A DNA stretch of 64,000 nucleotides from Terriglobia bacterium (GTDB lineage Bacteria > Acidobacteriota > Terriglobia > Bryobacterales > Bryobacteraceae). Below, one piece after another: positions 27,706-37,693 of this stretch. How positions within the stretch are numbered: the stretch's first letter is position 1; each line of letters opens with the position of its first letter. The notes beneath the pieces are model-generated. The model ran no database searches. It was not told where the DNA came from and saw only the letters and a program-made list of their open reading frames with translations. The stretch is taken from contig JANYDS010000029.1 in the NCBI GenBank assembly GCA_025363475.1, forward strand, positions 18,815 to 82,814. Reading direction: 5' to 3'. A program made the position numbers and the translations under genes.

Positions 27706-29373
27706 ATGCAGGGTGCTGAGCGTCAAACTTGTTTGATCGCACGATTTCATGCGGTTTTGTGCGCGGCCGGGCTGGCGCTGACCTGCGCGGGAACGGCCGT
27801 ACCGGAACAGGATTCCGCCAAAGAAGCAGCGATGGCGCTGGCCCGCCAGGCTAAGCGCGCGGACAAGGCGGGGAAGGGTTCCGAAGCCTACTTACTCTAT
27901 TCTCAGGCTGCTGCACGACAGCCCAGAGACAAGAAATATCAGCTCTTGATGGAAGCGGCAAAGGGCAGGGCCGAACGCGAAGCACAAGCTGCAAACCACA
28001 AGGCCGATGCGAAGGAGCAGCAGGGCGCTCTCTACGAAAAGACAGGGCCACCGGTCTTCGACAGCATGACCGCTCGTGAAGCCGCCGCTGGACGACAGTT
28101 GCTGGAACCGCCCGCCCTGCGTGCAAAAGAGGGCCGTAATGACTTCGACATTACGGGGAGTGCCCGCACTTTGTTCGATGCCGTGGCGAAGCGTTTCGAG
28201 CTGGAGACTATTTATACTGAGGGCTTTCCAGACCCCGGACCGCCCGTACATTTCAAAGTCTCGGGAGTCGACTATCGCGAGGCCCTGCACGATCTGGAGG
28301 CGGCCACCGGGGCTCTGGTAGTTCCTGTGTCAACCCGCCTGTTTATGGTAGCGCAGGATACGCCATCCAACCGGAACGACCTGGAACAGTCTATTTCCGT
28401 CTCGATCCCGGTGCCTCAAGCTGTGACTCAGCAGGAGTTGACTGAGATCGCCCAGGCCGTGCGGCAGGCAACCAATATTGAAAAACTGGCATGGAGCACA
28501 GGGCGCGGCGAACTCACTTTGCGCGACCGTATTTCACGCGTTCTTCCGGCGCAGGCGCTTTTGCAGGAACTGCTGGGCTTTCGCGGAGAGGTGATGCTGG
28601 ACGTGGAGTTCATCGAAATTTCGGACAGCGATGTGCGGAACTTCGGGTTCAAAGTGACGAACAGTTTTCAGGCGCTTTACCTGGGACAGATTCTGCACAA
28701 TGCCATTACCGCTCCCGCGGGAGTCGCGAACCTGTTGACGCTGGGTGGGGGTAAAACGCTGATCGGGTTGGGGGTGGCTCAGGTACAGGCGATATTGACT
28801 CAGACCAGTTCAACGTCACGGACTCTGTTTCGCGCGCAGATCCGCACGACAGACGGTCAGCCCGGTACATTCCACGCGGGCGAAAAATATCCCATCGTGA
28901 CCGCCGGTTTCTACGGTGCGGCAGCAGGTGCCCAGGGGCAGACATTCGCGCCGCCCCCGTCGATCACCTATGAAGAGCTGGGTGTGTCCGTAAAAGTGAC
29001 ACCACGCATCCATGATCAGGGCGAGATTACGCTGGCGGTGGATACTACCTTTGAATTACTGTCCGGTACGGCTGTGAACGGAATACCTGTCATCGGGAGG
29101 CGGCAGCTTGTCACACAGGCTCGTCTGCGTGACGGCGAGGCGGCTATCGTGGCTGGCCTGATTGGCAAGACCGACGCGAAATCGGTGGCCGGATTTTGGG
29201 GTCTGGCGCAGATTCCGCTGCTGGGCAACCTGTTCAAACAAACGTCGCTCGATAAGGAAGATTCCAGCGTGCTGGTTGTAATCACGCCGCACGTTCTCTC
29301 ATTGCCGCGCGACCAGGCCTCGGTGCGCAGCTTGCGAACTGGTTCAGATACCCGACCCTACAATCCGCTGTAA
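27706..29373 (+). CDS. Secretin-domain outer-membrane protein (GspD/PilQ-like)
   Basis: 555-aa protein with signal peptide (HAVLCAAGLALTCAGTA), a repeat-like helical N-terminal segment (AKRADKAGKGSEAYLLYSQAA), an N-domain (DFDITGSARTLFDAVAKRF...) and the C-terminal secretin core (VMLDVEFIEIS ... GVSVKVTPRIHDQGEITLAV ... LRDGEAAIVAGLI ... PLLGNLFK ... VVITPHVL). Secretins form outer-membrane pores of type II/III secretion, type IV pili or phage export. No partner genes (ATPase, platform, pilins) lie nearby, so its system cannot be named. Confidence 0.87.
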   Translation: MQGAERQTCLIARFHAVLCAAGLALTCAGTAVPEQDSAKEAAMALARQAKRADKAGKGSEAYLLYSQAAARQPRDKKYQLLMEAAKGRAEREAQAANHKADAKEQQGALYEKTGPPVFDSMTAREAAAGRQLLEPPALRAKEGRNDFDITGSARTLFDAVAKRFELETIYTEGFPDPGPPVHFKVSGVDYREALHDLEAATGALVVPVSTRLFMVAQDTPSNRNDLEQSISVSIPVPQAVTQQELTEIAQAVRQATNIEKLAWSTGRGELTLRDRISRVLPAQALLQELLGFRGEVMLDVEFIEISDSDVRNFGFKVTNSFQALYLGQILHNAITAPAGVANLLTLGGGKTLIGLGVAQVQAILTQTSSTSRTLFRAQIRTTDGQPGTFHAGEKYPIVTAGFYGAAAGAQGQTFAPPPSITYEELGVSVKVTPRIHDQGEITLAVDTTFELLSGTAVNGIPVIGRRQLVTQARLRDGEAAIVAGLIGKTDAKSVAGFWGLAQIPLLGNLFKQTSLDKEDSSVLVVITPHVLSLPRDQASVRSLRTGSDTRPYNPL

Positions 29374-29381
29374 CGAAAATT

Positions 29382-30347
29382 TCAGAATTTGGGCGCGTAG
29401 TAGCCCTTGCGGGCCCGGATCACCAGATCTTTACGTCCCTTCGCGCGAACGGTAACAGGGTGATAAAGACCGTCAGCCTTCAACGGCTCGGGCCGGTAAA
29501 ACACCGTGTACTGATGGCGGAGTTCATTGGCGATGTTTTCAAAATTCTGGTCGAGGTCCGAAATCTTAAAGGGGAAGAAAGCCTGCCCGCCGGTTTCTTC
29601 TGTCAGGTACCGCAGAACCTTGTCGCCATCGCTGTCCTCACGTTTTATGTTGGTGGAGATAGCGTAGATGACCACGTCGGCCTTCTGTGCCATTTCGAGT
29701 GCCTGGTCGCGGGTGAGGCGGCTTTCAGTATCGTCACCATCGCTGATGATAATCATGGCGCGGCGGAATTTATCGTGAGGCTGATCCATCATCAGCTTCT
29801 CTTTGGCTGCGAAATAAATGGCGTCGTAAAGGGCAGTGCCGCCGCCGGGCCGCATCCGTTTGATCCCTGCCTCCAAAACACGCGGGTCATCTGAAAGGTC
29901 AGACACCATTTCGGTCACATTGTCGAAACTCACGAGCATCAGTTTGTCGGCGTGCGGCCGGACGACACTTTGTACGAACCGCACCGCCGCTTCCTGTTCA
30001 AAGCGGAACTGGTCCCGGATACTGTTGCTGGTATCGATTAGCAGCGCGAGGCGCAGGGGCAGGTCGGATTCCGAAGCAAACTGCTGAACGGTTTGCAGCT
30101 TCTTGTTTTCGATGACCTCGAATTCATCTTTCGTGAGGTCAGTCACGAAGCGGCCTTTCTTGTCCGTCACGGTGAAGAGGATATTGACGCGGGTGACGTC
30201 GAGCCTGATCGGTGTCTGGTCGTCTGAATCAGAGGGCGCGGTCTGGCCTGCCGGTAGCGCTGGCCGGGCCGGTGCTGGAGCCTGCGCCACGCCGGACGTT
30301 GTGAAGAGAGCCGTGGCGCAAAGGGCGGCGAGGCAGAGCAGTTTCAT
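29382..30347 (-). CDS. Secreted VWA-domain protein (acidobacterial VWFA-related type)
   Basis: 321-aa protein with signal peptide (LLCLAALCATALFTTSGVAQA), then NILFTVTDKKGRFVTDLTKDEFEV and a von Willebrand A domain with the MIDAS motif DTSNS (LLIDTSNSIRDQ) and the downstream GGGTALYDAI and SDGDDTESR. This architecture is very common in acidobacteria as secreted or surface proteins of unknown role. It is convergent with the secretin gene (8 nt apart) and follows the RluA-type gene on the same strand. Confidence 0.87.
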   Translation of the reverse strand: MKLLCLAALCATALFTTSGVAQAPAPARPALPAGQTAPSDSDDQTPIRLDVTRVNILFTVTDKKGRFVTDLTKDEFEVIENKKLQTVQQFASESDLPLRLALLIDTSNSIRDQFRFEQEAAVRFVQSVVRPHADKLMLVSFDNVTEMVSDLSDDPRVLEAGIKRMRPGGGTALYDAIYFAAKEKLMMDQPHDKFRRAMIIISDGDDTESRLTRDQALEMAQKADVVIYAISTNIKREDSDGDKVLRYLTEETGGQAFFPFKISDLDQNFENIANELRHQYTVFYRPEPLKADGLYHPVTVRAKGRKDLVIRARKGYYAPKF

Positions 30348-30358
30348 ATGGGTCTATT

Positions 30359-31276
30359 CTATCGTTGCGGCGAGACGCTGGCTGGGGGAATCAGAGTGCT
30401 CTTCCAGGCTTCCAGCTCAGGCGGCAGCGCACACTCAACCACGACGTCCTGAGCTGTGGCGGGGCTGCGAAAGGTGAGTTGATGGGCGTGGAGGAAGAAT
30501 CGGTCCCACGCTGCAGGCTTCGCGCCATAGAGCCAGTCACCGGCAACAGGATGCCTGATTGCTGCCATGTGGGCACGGATCTGATGTGTCCGGCCAGTAC
30601 CGATATGAATGCGAAGCAGGGTGAAACCGGTGAAGCCTTCAATCGTCTTCCAGTCTGTGAGTGCCGTGCGCCCCGTGGTTTGGCGAGCCGTCATACGTGC
30701 GCGGTTGTGCGGGTCACGCGTGATGGGCTTTTCAATCCTGCCTTCTCCCTGCAAGCTGCCTTCCACCAGAGCCATGTAGATCTTCTTCACTGTTCGTGAA
30801 GAGAACTGGAGAGCCAGATTCTTGTGCGCCTGATCTGTTTTTGCCACCAGCAGGATGCCGCTGGTGTAACGGTCCAGCCGGTGTACAATTCCCGGACGGA
30901 GATCGCCACCCACGGAAGACAGGGTTTGAAAGCGGTGGAGCAAAGCGTTGACCACAGTTCCGCTGTGAACTCCGGCGCCCGCGTGGACAACCATCCCCGC
31001 AGGTTTGTTGATGGCGACTACGCTCGAATCTTCATACAGCACGGCCAGCGGAATGTCTTCCGCTTCGGCGTGCAGGGGGGCCAGATCTTGCGGTTCCACG
31101 GAAACCTGCTCCGTCCCGCGGATCACATAAGAAGACTTGGCCGGGCTGCCGTTCACCAGAACGCAACCGTCTCGCACCCAGCTCTGAAGCCGTGATCGGC
31201 TGTAATCCGGAAGCTTTTCGTGCAGGAATGCGTCGAGCCGTTTGCCTGCGGCGCTGCTCGCGGCGCTGAGTTCCAT
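30359..31276 (-). CDS. RluA-family pseudouridine synthase
   Basis: 305-aa enzyme with an N-terminal S4-like RNA-binding domain (KRLDAFLHEKLPDYSRSRLQSWV) and the RluA/RluD catalytic domain with HRLDRYTSGILLVAK (the catalytic Asp), KIYMALVEG, and RIHIGTGRTHQIRAHM. It isomerises uridines in 23S rRNA or tRNA; RluD-like from the S4 domain. An open frame extends 27 codons upstream but runs into the preceding gene; the ATG at 31276, 2 nt after that gene's stop, gives the normal N-terminus. Confidence 0.9.
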   Translation of the reverse strand: MELSAASSAAGKRLDAFLHEKLPDYSRSRLQSWVRDGCVLVNGSPAKSSYVIRGTEQVSVEPQDLAPLHAEAEDIPLAVLYEDSSVVAINKPAGMVVHAGAGVHSGTVVNALLHRFQTLSSVGGDLRPGIVHRLDRYTSGILLVAKTDQAHKNLALQFSSRTVKKIYMALVEGSLQGEGRIEKPITRDPHNRARMTARQTTGRTALTDWKTIEGFTGFTLLRIHIGTGRTHQIRAHMAAIRHPVAGDWLYGAKPAAWDRFFLHAHQLTFRSPATAQDVVVECALPPELEAWKSTLIPPASVSPQR

Positions 31277-31278
31277 CG

Positions 31279-31656
31279 TCAGGCGCTGGCGCGTTTCGTG
31301 CGGCGTGCTTTCCAGTCCGGGTGGAGCGGGTGAAAGTCGCCGAACTGAATGCGGCAAAAGGTACAGTAGTAGAGGGGAAAACCGATCAGTCGCAACACGA
31401 AGCGCAGAGGGTTGAGGCTCATCGGGTCAATTTTGTCAGGGCGCCTGAGTCTGGTCAGCTCAAAGTTGTGACAGGTGGGGCAGTAGGCAAACCACTGGAA
31501 AACGGCAAACACCGCCCGGTAGTAGTAACGGTTCAGGCCGCAATTTTCGCAGTGAAATGCCGAACTGCAAAAGATGCGGCGGAACAGACCGCGGCTTTTG
31601 CGCGTGTATAGCCTGCCGCAGCGGATGCAGCCCGTATTGATTCGTCGGAAAAACAA
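31279..31656 (-). CDS. Small Cys-rich zinc-ribbon protein
   Basis: 125-aa basic protein with four CxxC pairs (CIRC, CENC, CPTC, CTFC), enough for two zinc-ribbon sites, plus many aromatic and Arg residues. There is no signal peptide, and a short hydrophobic stretch (FVLRLIGFPLYY) may touch the membrane. The start shown is a TTG; a slightly different start is possible. Function not recognised. It is followed 2 nt later by the pseudouridine synthase gene, so the two are likely co-transcribed, and is divergent from uvrA. Confidence 0.65.
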   Translation of the reverse strand: MFFRRINTGCIRCGRLYTRKSRGLFRRIFCSSAFHCENCGLNRYYYRAVFAVFQWFAYCPTCHNFELTRLRRPDKIDPMSLNPLRFVLRLIGFPLYYCTFCRIQFGDFHPLHPDWKARRTKRASA

Positions 31657-31704
31657 GGGGTCTTGTATTTGTGACTCAGCGGAAACACACAGCGTAACAT
31701 CTTT

Positions 31705-31744
31705 ATGTTACAGGAAATCAAGGTATGTTACAGGAAATCACGGT
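31705..31744 (+). repeat. 20-bp tandem duplication at the uvrA start
   Basis: Two adjacent 20-bp units (31705-31724 and 31725-31744) each start ATGTTACAGGAAATCA and differ at one base. The second copy is the uvrA start. The first copy carries its own ATG in a shifted frame that opens a 21-codon reading frame ending (TGA) inside uvrA. Confidence 0.85.
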
Positions 31745-34481
31745 CTCGGGCGCTCGTCAGCACAATTTGAAAAATATCAGTGTGCGGATTCCCCGAAATT
31801 CGCTCACGGTAATCACCGGTCTGAGCGGGTCAGGCAAGTCGTCGCTGGCATTTGACACGATCTATGCCGAGGGCCAGCGCAGGTACGTGGAGACCCTGTC
31901 AACATTCGCGCGACAGTTCCTTGACCAGATGGAACGCCCGGATGTGGACTCCATTGACGGCCTGAGTCCTTCCATCTCAATCGATCAGAAAACCACAGGG
32001 CGAAGCCCGCGCAGTACCGTCGGTACTATCACGGAAATCTACGACTATCTGCGCCTGCTGTACTCTTCGATCGGTATTCCCCACTGCCCCGTTTGCGGGA
32101 GCGAAATTTCCCGGCAGACCACTGAACAGATCCTCAAGCACGTCCTTTCCCTGCGGCCGGATGAGCGCATTCTGGTTCTTGCCCCTATAGTTCGCGGGCG
32201 TAAAGGTGAATTTCGCAAAGAACTGGAAAAGCTGGCGCGGCAGGGCTTTGTAAAGGCGCGGATCGATGGCGTTATCCGTTCCCTTGAAGACACGATTACT
32301 CTGGATAAACGGCGCAACCATTCGATTGAAGTGATTGTAGACCGTTTATTAGTCAAACCAGGGATTGAGAAGCGTCTGGAAGCATCCATCGAAACGTCAA
32401 CCAAACTGGCTGACGGGCTGGTGCTGATCGCAGTGGTGGATGGTGAAGAACGGCTTTACTCGCGCAAACTCGCCTGCGTGGAATGCGGCCATAGCGTCCC
32501 GGAACTGGAGCCGCGGTCATTCTCTTTCAACAGCCCGTATGGGGCCTGTGAGGCGTGCGCGGGTATTGGCAGCACGTGGGCAATTGACCCTGACAAGATC
32601 ATCACTGACACGTCTAAACCTTTGCTGGAGGGCGCACTGGGGCCGGGAGCAGGGTCAGCGCTCGTAGAGAACAAGATTCAGACGGCGGCAAAGGCGCTCA
32701 AGATCAAACTGAAGACGCCCTGGGAAAAGCTGACACTCGCGACGCGGAACGTTCTGCTCCACGGTGGTACGGGATTTGACGGACTGGTCCAGATCCTCAG
32801 CGGGATTTATGAGAATGCCTCGGATCACTACCAAGAGTGGCTGAGCGACTACATGTCACCGGCACCGTGTCCTTCGTGCGCGGGTAAACGGTTGCGCTCG
32901 TCGAGTCTGGCAGTTCGGGTTAAGAATATTTCCATTGCTGAATTTACCGGGATGCCGATTTCCCGGGCCCTGATTACGGCGCGTTCGTGGCAACTGGGTG
33001 ACAGGGAAGCGCAGATAGCGGGCCGGGTGGTGGATGAAATCCGGCGGCGCCTCGAATTTCTGGAGTCCGTGGGGCTGCACTATCTGGGGCTGGACCGGCC
33101 AGCGTCAACACTGTCGGGCGGCGAGGCTCAGCGCATTCGGCTGGCGACACAGATTGGCTCCAAACTGCGCGGCGTGCTTTATGTGCTGGATGAACCTTCC
33201 ATCGGGCTGCATCCGCGAGACAATGACCGGCTGCTCGATACGCTCACGTCACTGCGCGACATGGGGAATACGGTGCTGGTGGTTGAGCACGATGCGGAAA
33301 CCATTGAACGTGCGGATTATGTGATCGATCTCGGGCCGGGCGCAGGCAGGCTGGGCGGTGCGCTGGTTGCGTGCGGCACTCCCGCAGAGATCCGTGCGAA
33401 TCCGGAATCGCTGACGGGGCGGTACATGGCTGGCACGCTTCAGATTCCTGTTCCGAAAAAGCGCCGGGCCGGGAACGGGGACTGGATTCGCATCAAGGGT
33501 GCCAGTGAACACAACCTGAAAAATATTGATGCGGAGTTTCCTTTGGGGCGTTTGATTGTCGTCACCGGCGTTTCGGGAAGCGGTAAATCGACCCTGGTGA
33601 ACGACATTCTTTATCGCTCGCTGGCGCGGGAAATTTACGGCTCGCATGAAGCACCTGGCGCGCATGGAGAGATCACAGGTATCGACAAGATCGACAAAGT
33701 CATTCGAATCGATCAGTCGCCGATCGGGCGGACGCCGCGCTCCAATCCGGCCACTTACACCGGACTGTTCGCGCCGATTCGTGATTTCTATACTCTGTTG
33801 CCGGAATCACGCGAGCGCGGATATAAGCCCGGGCGTTTCAGTTTCAACGTGAAAGGCGGGCGCTGCGAGGCTTGTCAGGGCGACGGACTGAAACGCATCG
33901 AAATGAACTTCCTGCCCGATGTATACGTAACGTGCGACGTGTGCCGGGGCAAGCGCTACAACCACGAAACGCTGCAGGTGAAGTATAAAGACTGCTCTAT
34001 CGCGGACTTGCTGGCGCTGACTGTTGAAGAAGCGCTACCGTTGCTCGAAACCAATCCGCAGATCCGCCCGAAGCTGCAGACGCTGCTGGATGTGGGTTTG
34101 GGCTATGTACACCTTGGTCAGTCTTCCACCACTCTTTCGGGAGGCGAGGCACAGCGCATCAAGCTTTCAAAAGAACTCAGCCGCCGCCAGACAGGCCGCA
34201 CTTTCTATGTGCTGGATGAACCTACCACCGGGCTGCACTTTGAAGATGTCCGGAAACTGCTTGAGGTTCTGCAGCGGCTGGTAGATCTGGGTAATACTGT
34301 GCTGGTGATTGAACACAACCTCGACGTGATCAAGAGCGCTGACTGGATCATTGATCTGGGGCCGGATGGTGGTGAAGATGGTGGCCGTATGGTGGCTGCG
34401 GGGACTCCGGAGCAGGTGATCAAATCCCGCAAGAGTTTCACAGCAGCGGCGCTGCGCAAGATGGCGGGGCACGGAAAGTGA
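31725..34481 (+). CDS. uvrA: Excinuclease ABC subunit UvrA
   Basis: 918-aa damage-recognition ATPase of nucleotide excision repair. Two ABC modules are visible: Walker [11 protein letters not shown] near residue 33 and [10 protein letters not shown] near 620, with signature motifs LSGGEAQRI in both halves and zinc modules [13 protein letters not shown]...[17 protein letters not shown] and CEACQGDG...CDVCRGKRY. Slightly shorter than the usual 940 aa, within the UvrA1 class. The start is the second copy of a 20-bp duplication. Its stop overlaps the next gene by 4 nt, beginning a five-gene run of such overlaps. Confidence 0.95.
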   Translation: MLQEITVSGARQHNLKNISVRIPRNSLTVITGLSGSGKSSLAFDTIYAEGQRRYVETLSTFARQFLDQMERPDVDSIDGLSPSISIDQKTTGRSPRSTVGTITEIYDYLRLLYSSIGIPHCPVCGSEISRQTTEQILKHVLSLRPDERILVLAPIVRGRKGEFRKELEKLARQGFVKARIDGVIRSLEDTITLDKRRNHSIEVIVDRLLVKPGIEKRLEASIETSTKLADGLVLIAVVDGEERLYSRKLACVECGHSVPELEPRSFSFNSPYGACEACAGIGSTWAIDPDKIITDTSKPLLEGALGPGAGSALVENKIQTAAKALKIKLKTPWEKLTLATRNVLLHGGTGFDGLVQILSGIYENASDHYQEWLSDYMSPAPCPSCAGKRLRSSSLAVRVKNISIAEFTGMPISRALITARSWQLGDREAQIAGRVVDEIRRRLEFLESVGLHYLGLDRPASTLSGGEAQRIRLATQIGSKLRGVLYVLDEPSIGLHPRDNDRLLDTLTSLRDMGNTVLVVEHDAETIERADYVIDLGPGAGRLGGALVACGTPAEIRANPESLTGRYMAGTLQIPVPKKRRAGNGDWIRIKGASEHNLKNIDAEFPLGRLIVVTGVSGSGKSTLVNDILYRSLAREIYGSHEAPGAHGEITGIDKIDKVIRIDQSPIGRTPRSNPATYTGLFAPIRDFYTLLPESRERGYKPGRFSFNVKGGRCEACQGDGLKRIEMNFLPDVYVTCDVCRGKRYNHETLQVKYKDCSIADLLALTVEEALPLLETNPQIRPKLQTLLDVGLGYVHLGQSSTTLSGGEAQRIKLSKELSRRQTGRTFYVLDEPTTGLHFEDVRKLLEVLQRLVDLGNTVLVIEHNLDVIKSADWIIDLGPDGGEDGGRMVAAGTPEQVIKSRKSFTAAALRKMAGHGK

Positions 34482-35428
34482 GCGAACGTTACGGAATCGC
34501 TCCGATTGATCTTGCGGAGTTGAAAACCATTTCGCTGGCAGCGCGCGGTGGCAAGGTGAAGCAGTCAGATTTTGCCCGCGTTTACAGCAGGGGTTCAGGG
34601 ATACCAGGCTTGATCGACAGCCTGCCGCATATCCTGGCAGGTGATTCGCTGCGAGCTGTAGTTGAGGCCGTTCTGAACGCCCGCCGCTTAAACAAACCGG
34701 TGATCTGGGGCCTCGGCGGGCATGTTATTAAGTGCGGTCTGGCACCGGTTTTGATTGATCTGATGGACCGCAGTTTCGCTACCACGTTCGCGATGAATGG
34801 CGCGGCTTCCATTCACGATTTCGAAATTGCACTGGCGGGCAATACCAGCGAGGATGTTGAGGCAGTTCTGCCCGACGGGCGTTTCGGCGCGGCGGAAGAA
34901 ACAGGCCGGCAATGGAATGACGCGCTCCTGGCCGATTGCGGAGCTGGCGAGGCCCTTGGCCTTGCTCTGGACCGCCTTTCGCCCGCCGAACACCGCAGTG
35001 ACAGCATTCTGCTGCGGGCCTGGCAGAAGTGCATTCCGGTAACGGTTCACGTCGCCATTGGTACCGACACGCCGCACACGCATCCTGCAGTGAACCCGGA
35101 AGCCCTGGGTCGCGCGACGCACCGGGATTTCCGGCTCTTCTGCACCCTGGTCTCGTCACTCAATGGCGGCGGTGTTTTCATCAATGCGGGCTCAGCAGTG
35201 GTGATGCCTGAGGTGTTTCTCAAGGCCCTTTCGACGGTGCGCAATCTGGGCCACGAGGTGCGGAATTTCACTACTGTGAATCTGGATTTCCTGCAGCAGT
35301 ATCGTCCCCGCGTCAATGTAGTGGAACGGCCCCATGTGCAGTCCGGTGGCAGAGGGTATTCGCTCACCGGTCACCATGAGATTATGATTCCGCTGCTGGC
35401 GGCGGCGTTGATTGAGGGCGATAAATGA
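34478..35428 (+). CDS. Conserved protein, deoxyhypusine-synthase-like family
   Basis: 316-aa soluble protein. The region [26 protein letters not shown] followed by [26 protein letters not shown] resembles bacterial proteins grouped with deoxyhypusine synthase (NAD-binding fold), but the catalytic lysine region of true DHS could not be confirmed, so the activity is open. It contains a His-rich loop [13 protein letters not shown]. It starts with GTG overlapping the uvrA stop and its stop overlaps the CPBP gene. Nearby mtnA (methylthioadenosine salvage, a by-product of polyamine synthesis) would fit a polyamine-related role; this is inference. Confidence 0.7.
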   Translation: MSERYGIAPIDLAELKTISLAARGGKVKQSDFARVYSRGSGIPGLIDSLPHILAGDSLRAVVEAVLNARRLNKPVIWGLGGHVIKCGLAPVLIDLMDRSFATTFAMNGAASIHDFEIALAGNTSEDVEAVLPDGRFGAAEETGRQWNDALLADCGAGEALGLALDRLSPAEHRSDSILLRAWQKCIPVTVHVAIGTDTPHTHPAVNPEALGRATHRDFRLFCTLVSSLNGGGVFINAGSAVVMPEVFLKALSTVRNLGHEVRNFTTVNLDFLQQYRPRVNVVERPHVQSGGRGYSLTGHHEIMIPLLAAALIEGDK

Positions 35429-36144
35429 CGCCCCTGATTCTGGCGGAACGAGATCAGCCGTTTTGGGGCTTCGCCGAAATCATCCTTGTGGCTGCACTAT
35501 TTCTTCCGGCGGTCTGGCTGGGCAGCATTGGCGTTCAAAAAACGTTTGGCTACTCCAGTCCGACAGAGCTGAATGGGTTTGGTTTGGTGACTGCCGAATT
35601 CATCGGCTATGCGCTGGTGTTACTTGTGCTCAAAATTTTATTTTCCCGGCATGGCAGACCGTTGTTTGAATCGCTCGGCTGGGTGGCGTCACCCTTCTCG
35701 GCAGGCTCCCTGATCGCAGTGGGATTCGGCCTCGCGCTCCTTGTGGTGATTCTGGGTAATCTTTTGCAAATTCCGAACACCGAAACACCGTTCGACAAAT
35801 TACTCGAAGACCCGGTCAGCCGCATTGTAATTGCAATATTTGGCGTGAGTCTGGGGCCGGTTGTTGAGGAGTTACTCTTCCGTGGTTTCCTGCAGCCGGT
35901 ACTGACAGATTCTTTTGGCGTGCTGCCTGGCATTCTCACGACTTCGGCCTTGTTCGGGGCCATGCATCTGGTGCAAAACGCCAATATCTGGCAGAGCGGC
36001 GTGCTCATCACGGTGGTGGGCTTCGTGCTCGGCGTGATTCGCCATGTTTCCGGTTCCACACGCGCCTCCACTATCACCCATATTTCGTACAATTCATTGC
36101 CGTTCCTGGCCGTAATGCTGTCGGGAAACCCTCATAACAAATGA
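35425..36144 (+). CDS. CPBP-family intramembrane metalloprotease
   Basis: 239-aa multi-pass membrane protein of the CAAX/ABI (CPBP) family. Catalytic motifs are [12 protein letters not shown] (EExxxR) and FGAMHL with the conserved His, plus [10 protein letters not shown] near the C-terminus. Members cleave within or near membranes; roles in bacteria include peptide maturation and self-immunity. The substrate is unknown. It is joined by 4-nt overlaps to the genes on both sides. Confidence 0.88.
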   Translation: MTPLILAERDQPFWGFAEIILVAALFLPAVWLGSIGVQKTFGYSSPTELNGFGLVTAEFIGYALVLLVLKILFSRHGRPLFESLGWVASPFSAGSLIAVGFGLALLVVILGNLLQIPNTETPFDKLLEDPVSRIVIAIFGVSLGPVVEELLFRGFLQPVLTDSFGVLPGILTTSALFGAMHLVQNANIWQSGVLITVVGFVLGVIRHVSGSTRASTITHISYNSLPFLAVMLSGNPHNK

Positions 36145-37181
36145 TCCAGACCATTCTGTGGAAACCCGAAGGCGTGGTCATGATTGACCAGACACGCCTG
36201 CCGCTCGAAGAGATTTACGTTACGTGTCAAAGCTATCAGGAGGTCGCGGATGCGATTCGCACCATGGTCATTCGCGGCGCACCTGCGATTGGTGTGGCGG
36301 CCGCGATGGGGGTGGCGATTGGCGTTCAGCAGGCGGACGCCGCCGGCCTCGACGCGCAATTCGAAGCCATCTGCGCCGAACTTGCTTCCACCCGGCCCAC
36401 GGCGGTAAACCTGTTCTGGGGCATTGACCGCATGAAGCGCCTGTATGCGTCGCTGCGCCATTTGTCACACCGCGAAATTACGGAACGGCTGGTGGCCGAA
36501 GCTATTCTCGTGTGCGAAGAAGATATTGAAATCAACAAAGCAATTGGCCGCCACGGAGCGCCTCTGGTTCCTGACAACAGCACTATACTGACCCATTGCA
36601 ATGCGGGTGCGCTGGCGACTGCGGGCTATGGCACTGCGCTCGGCGTGGTGCGTGCAGCGGTGGAAGCGGGCAAGACGATCGACGTGTTCTCGGATGAAAC
36701 CCGGCCCTTTCTGCAAGGAGCGCGGCTTACCGTTTGGGAACTACAGCATGACGGTATACCGGCCACGCTCATCACCGACAACATGGCTGGGCATTTCCTG
36801 CACTCAGGCCGTATCGGATGCGTGATTGTCGGTGCGGATCGCATTGCCGCAAACGGCGATGTAGCCAATAAAATCGGCACCTATGGCGTGGCTGTTCTAG
36901 CGAAGGAGAACAATGTACCGTTCTACGTTGCCGCTCCCGTTTCAACGCTTGATCTGACGCTGCCGGATGGGACGCACATCCCCATCGAAGAGCGTGCATC
37001 TGCTGAAGTAACGCATATTCAGGGCGTGCGAATGGCACCGGAAGGTACGGTGGTGCGCAACCCCGCATTCGATGTCACCCCCAATCGCTACGTGACGGCT
37101 ATCATTAGCGAACGGGGCGTGGCACGGGCACCCTTTACTGAGTCGCTGCGGGAGCTTGCGGCAAAACGAGGCTCACTATGA
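36141..37181 (+). CDS. mtnA: S-methyl-5-thioribose-1-phosphate isomerase MtnA
   Basis: 346-aa isomerase of the methionine salvage pathway, converting methylthioribose-1-phosphate to methylthioribulose-1-phosphate. The eIF2B-like fold shows [14 protein letters not shown] near residue 47, [11 protein letters not shown] with the catalytic Cys, [36 protein letters not shown] with the catalytic Asp, and [11 protein letters not shown]. No other methionine-salvage gene is next to it. It overlaps its neighbours by 4 nt at both ends. Confidence 0.94.
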   Translation: MIQTILWKPEGVVMIDQTRLPLEEIYVTCQSYQEVADAIRTMVIRGAPAIGVAAAMGVAIGVQQADAAGLDAQFEAICAELASTRPTAVNLFWGIDRMKRLYASLRHLSHREITERLVAEAILVCEEDIEINKAIGRHGAPLVPDNSTILTHCNAGALATAGYGTALGVVRAAVEAGKTIDVFSDETRPFLQGARLTVWELQHDGIPATLITDNMAGHFLHSGRIGCVIVGADRIAANGDVANKIGTYGVAVLAKENNVPFYVAAPVSTLDLTLPDGTHIPIEERASAEVTHIQGVRMAPEGTVVRNPAFDVTPNRYVTAIISERGVARAPFTESLRELAAKRGSL

Positions 37182-37684
37182 AACTGCCGGTAATTTTTCT
37201 TCTCGTCACTCTGGCTCTCTTCGCTGCCGGAGAAAATTCGAACCGTCGTGCGCCGGGCTTCTCAATCGTCGATACCCATTTTCAACAGCATGATTTACAG
37301 GACTATCGCGGCAAGATCGTCCTGGTCGATTTCATGAAAACCGATTGCCCGGTGTGCAACCAGCTGGCAGACACTTTTGCAGAGTTGTCATCGCGTTACG
37401 GGGACAGGGTCGCCCTGCTCTCGATCGTTACACTGCCCGACAATTTCGAAACCGTCGACAAGTTTACGGCTGCCCATCAGGCGAAATGGCCGATTCTGTT
37501 CGACGCTGGCCAGGTCATGATGTCGTATTTACAACTCAAGCCGACTGGAAACATGAACGTGCATTTCCCCCACATCTTCGTGATCGATGGCGCAGGAATG
37601 ATCCGCAACGATATCGACGGCGCTGACCCGAGAGCGCTCACCGTTGGAGCGCTTTCGATTGAGATTGACAAGCTTCTGAAGTAA
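37178..37684 (+). CDS. Exported thioredoxin-like protein (TlpA/redoxin family)
   Basis: 168-aa protein with a signal peptide ([15 protein letters not shown]) and a thioredoxin fold whose active site is CPVC ([14 protein letters not shown]) preceded by GKIVLVDFM. It also has the cis-Pro-like FPHIFVIDG segment. It probably reduces or exchanges disulfides in the periplasm. It is the last gene of the five-gene overlap run and is convergent with acnA, 9 nt away. Confidence 0.88.
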   Translation: MKLPVIFLLVTLALFAAGENSNRRAPGFSIVDTHFQQHDLQDYRGKIVLVDFMKTDCPVCNQLADTFAELSSRYGDRVALLSIVTLPDNFETVDKFTAAHQAKWPILFDAGQVMMSYLQLKPTGNMNVHFPHIFVIDGAGMIRNDIDGADPRALTVGALSIEIDKLLK

Positions 37685-37693
37685 CCCGAACTC

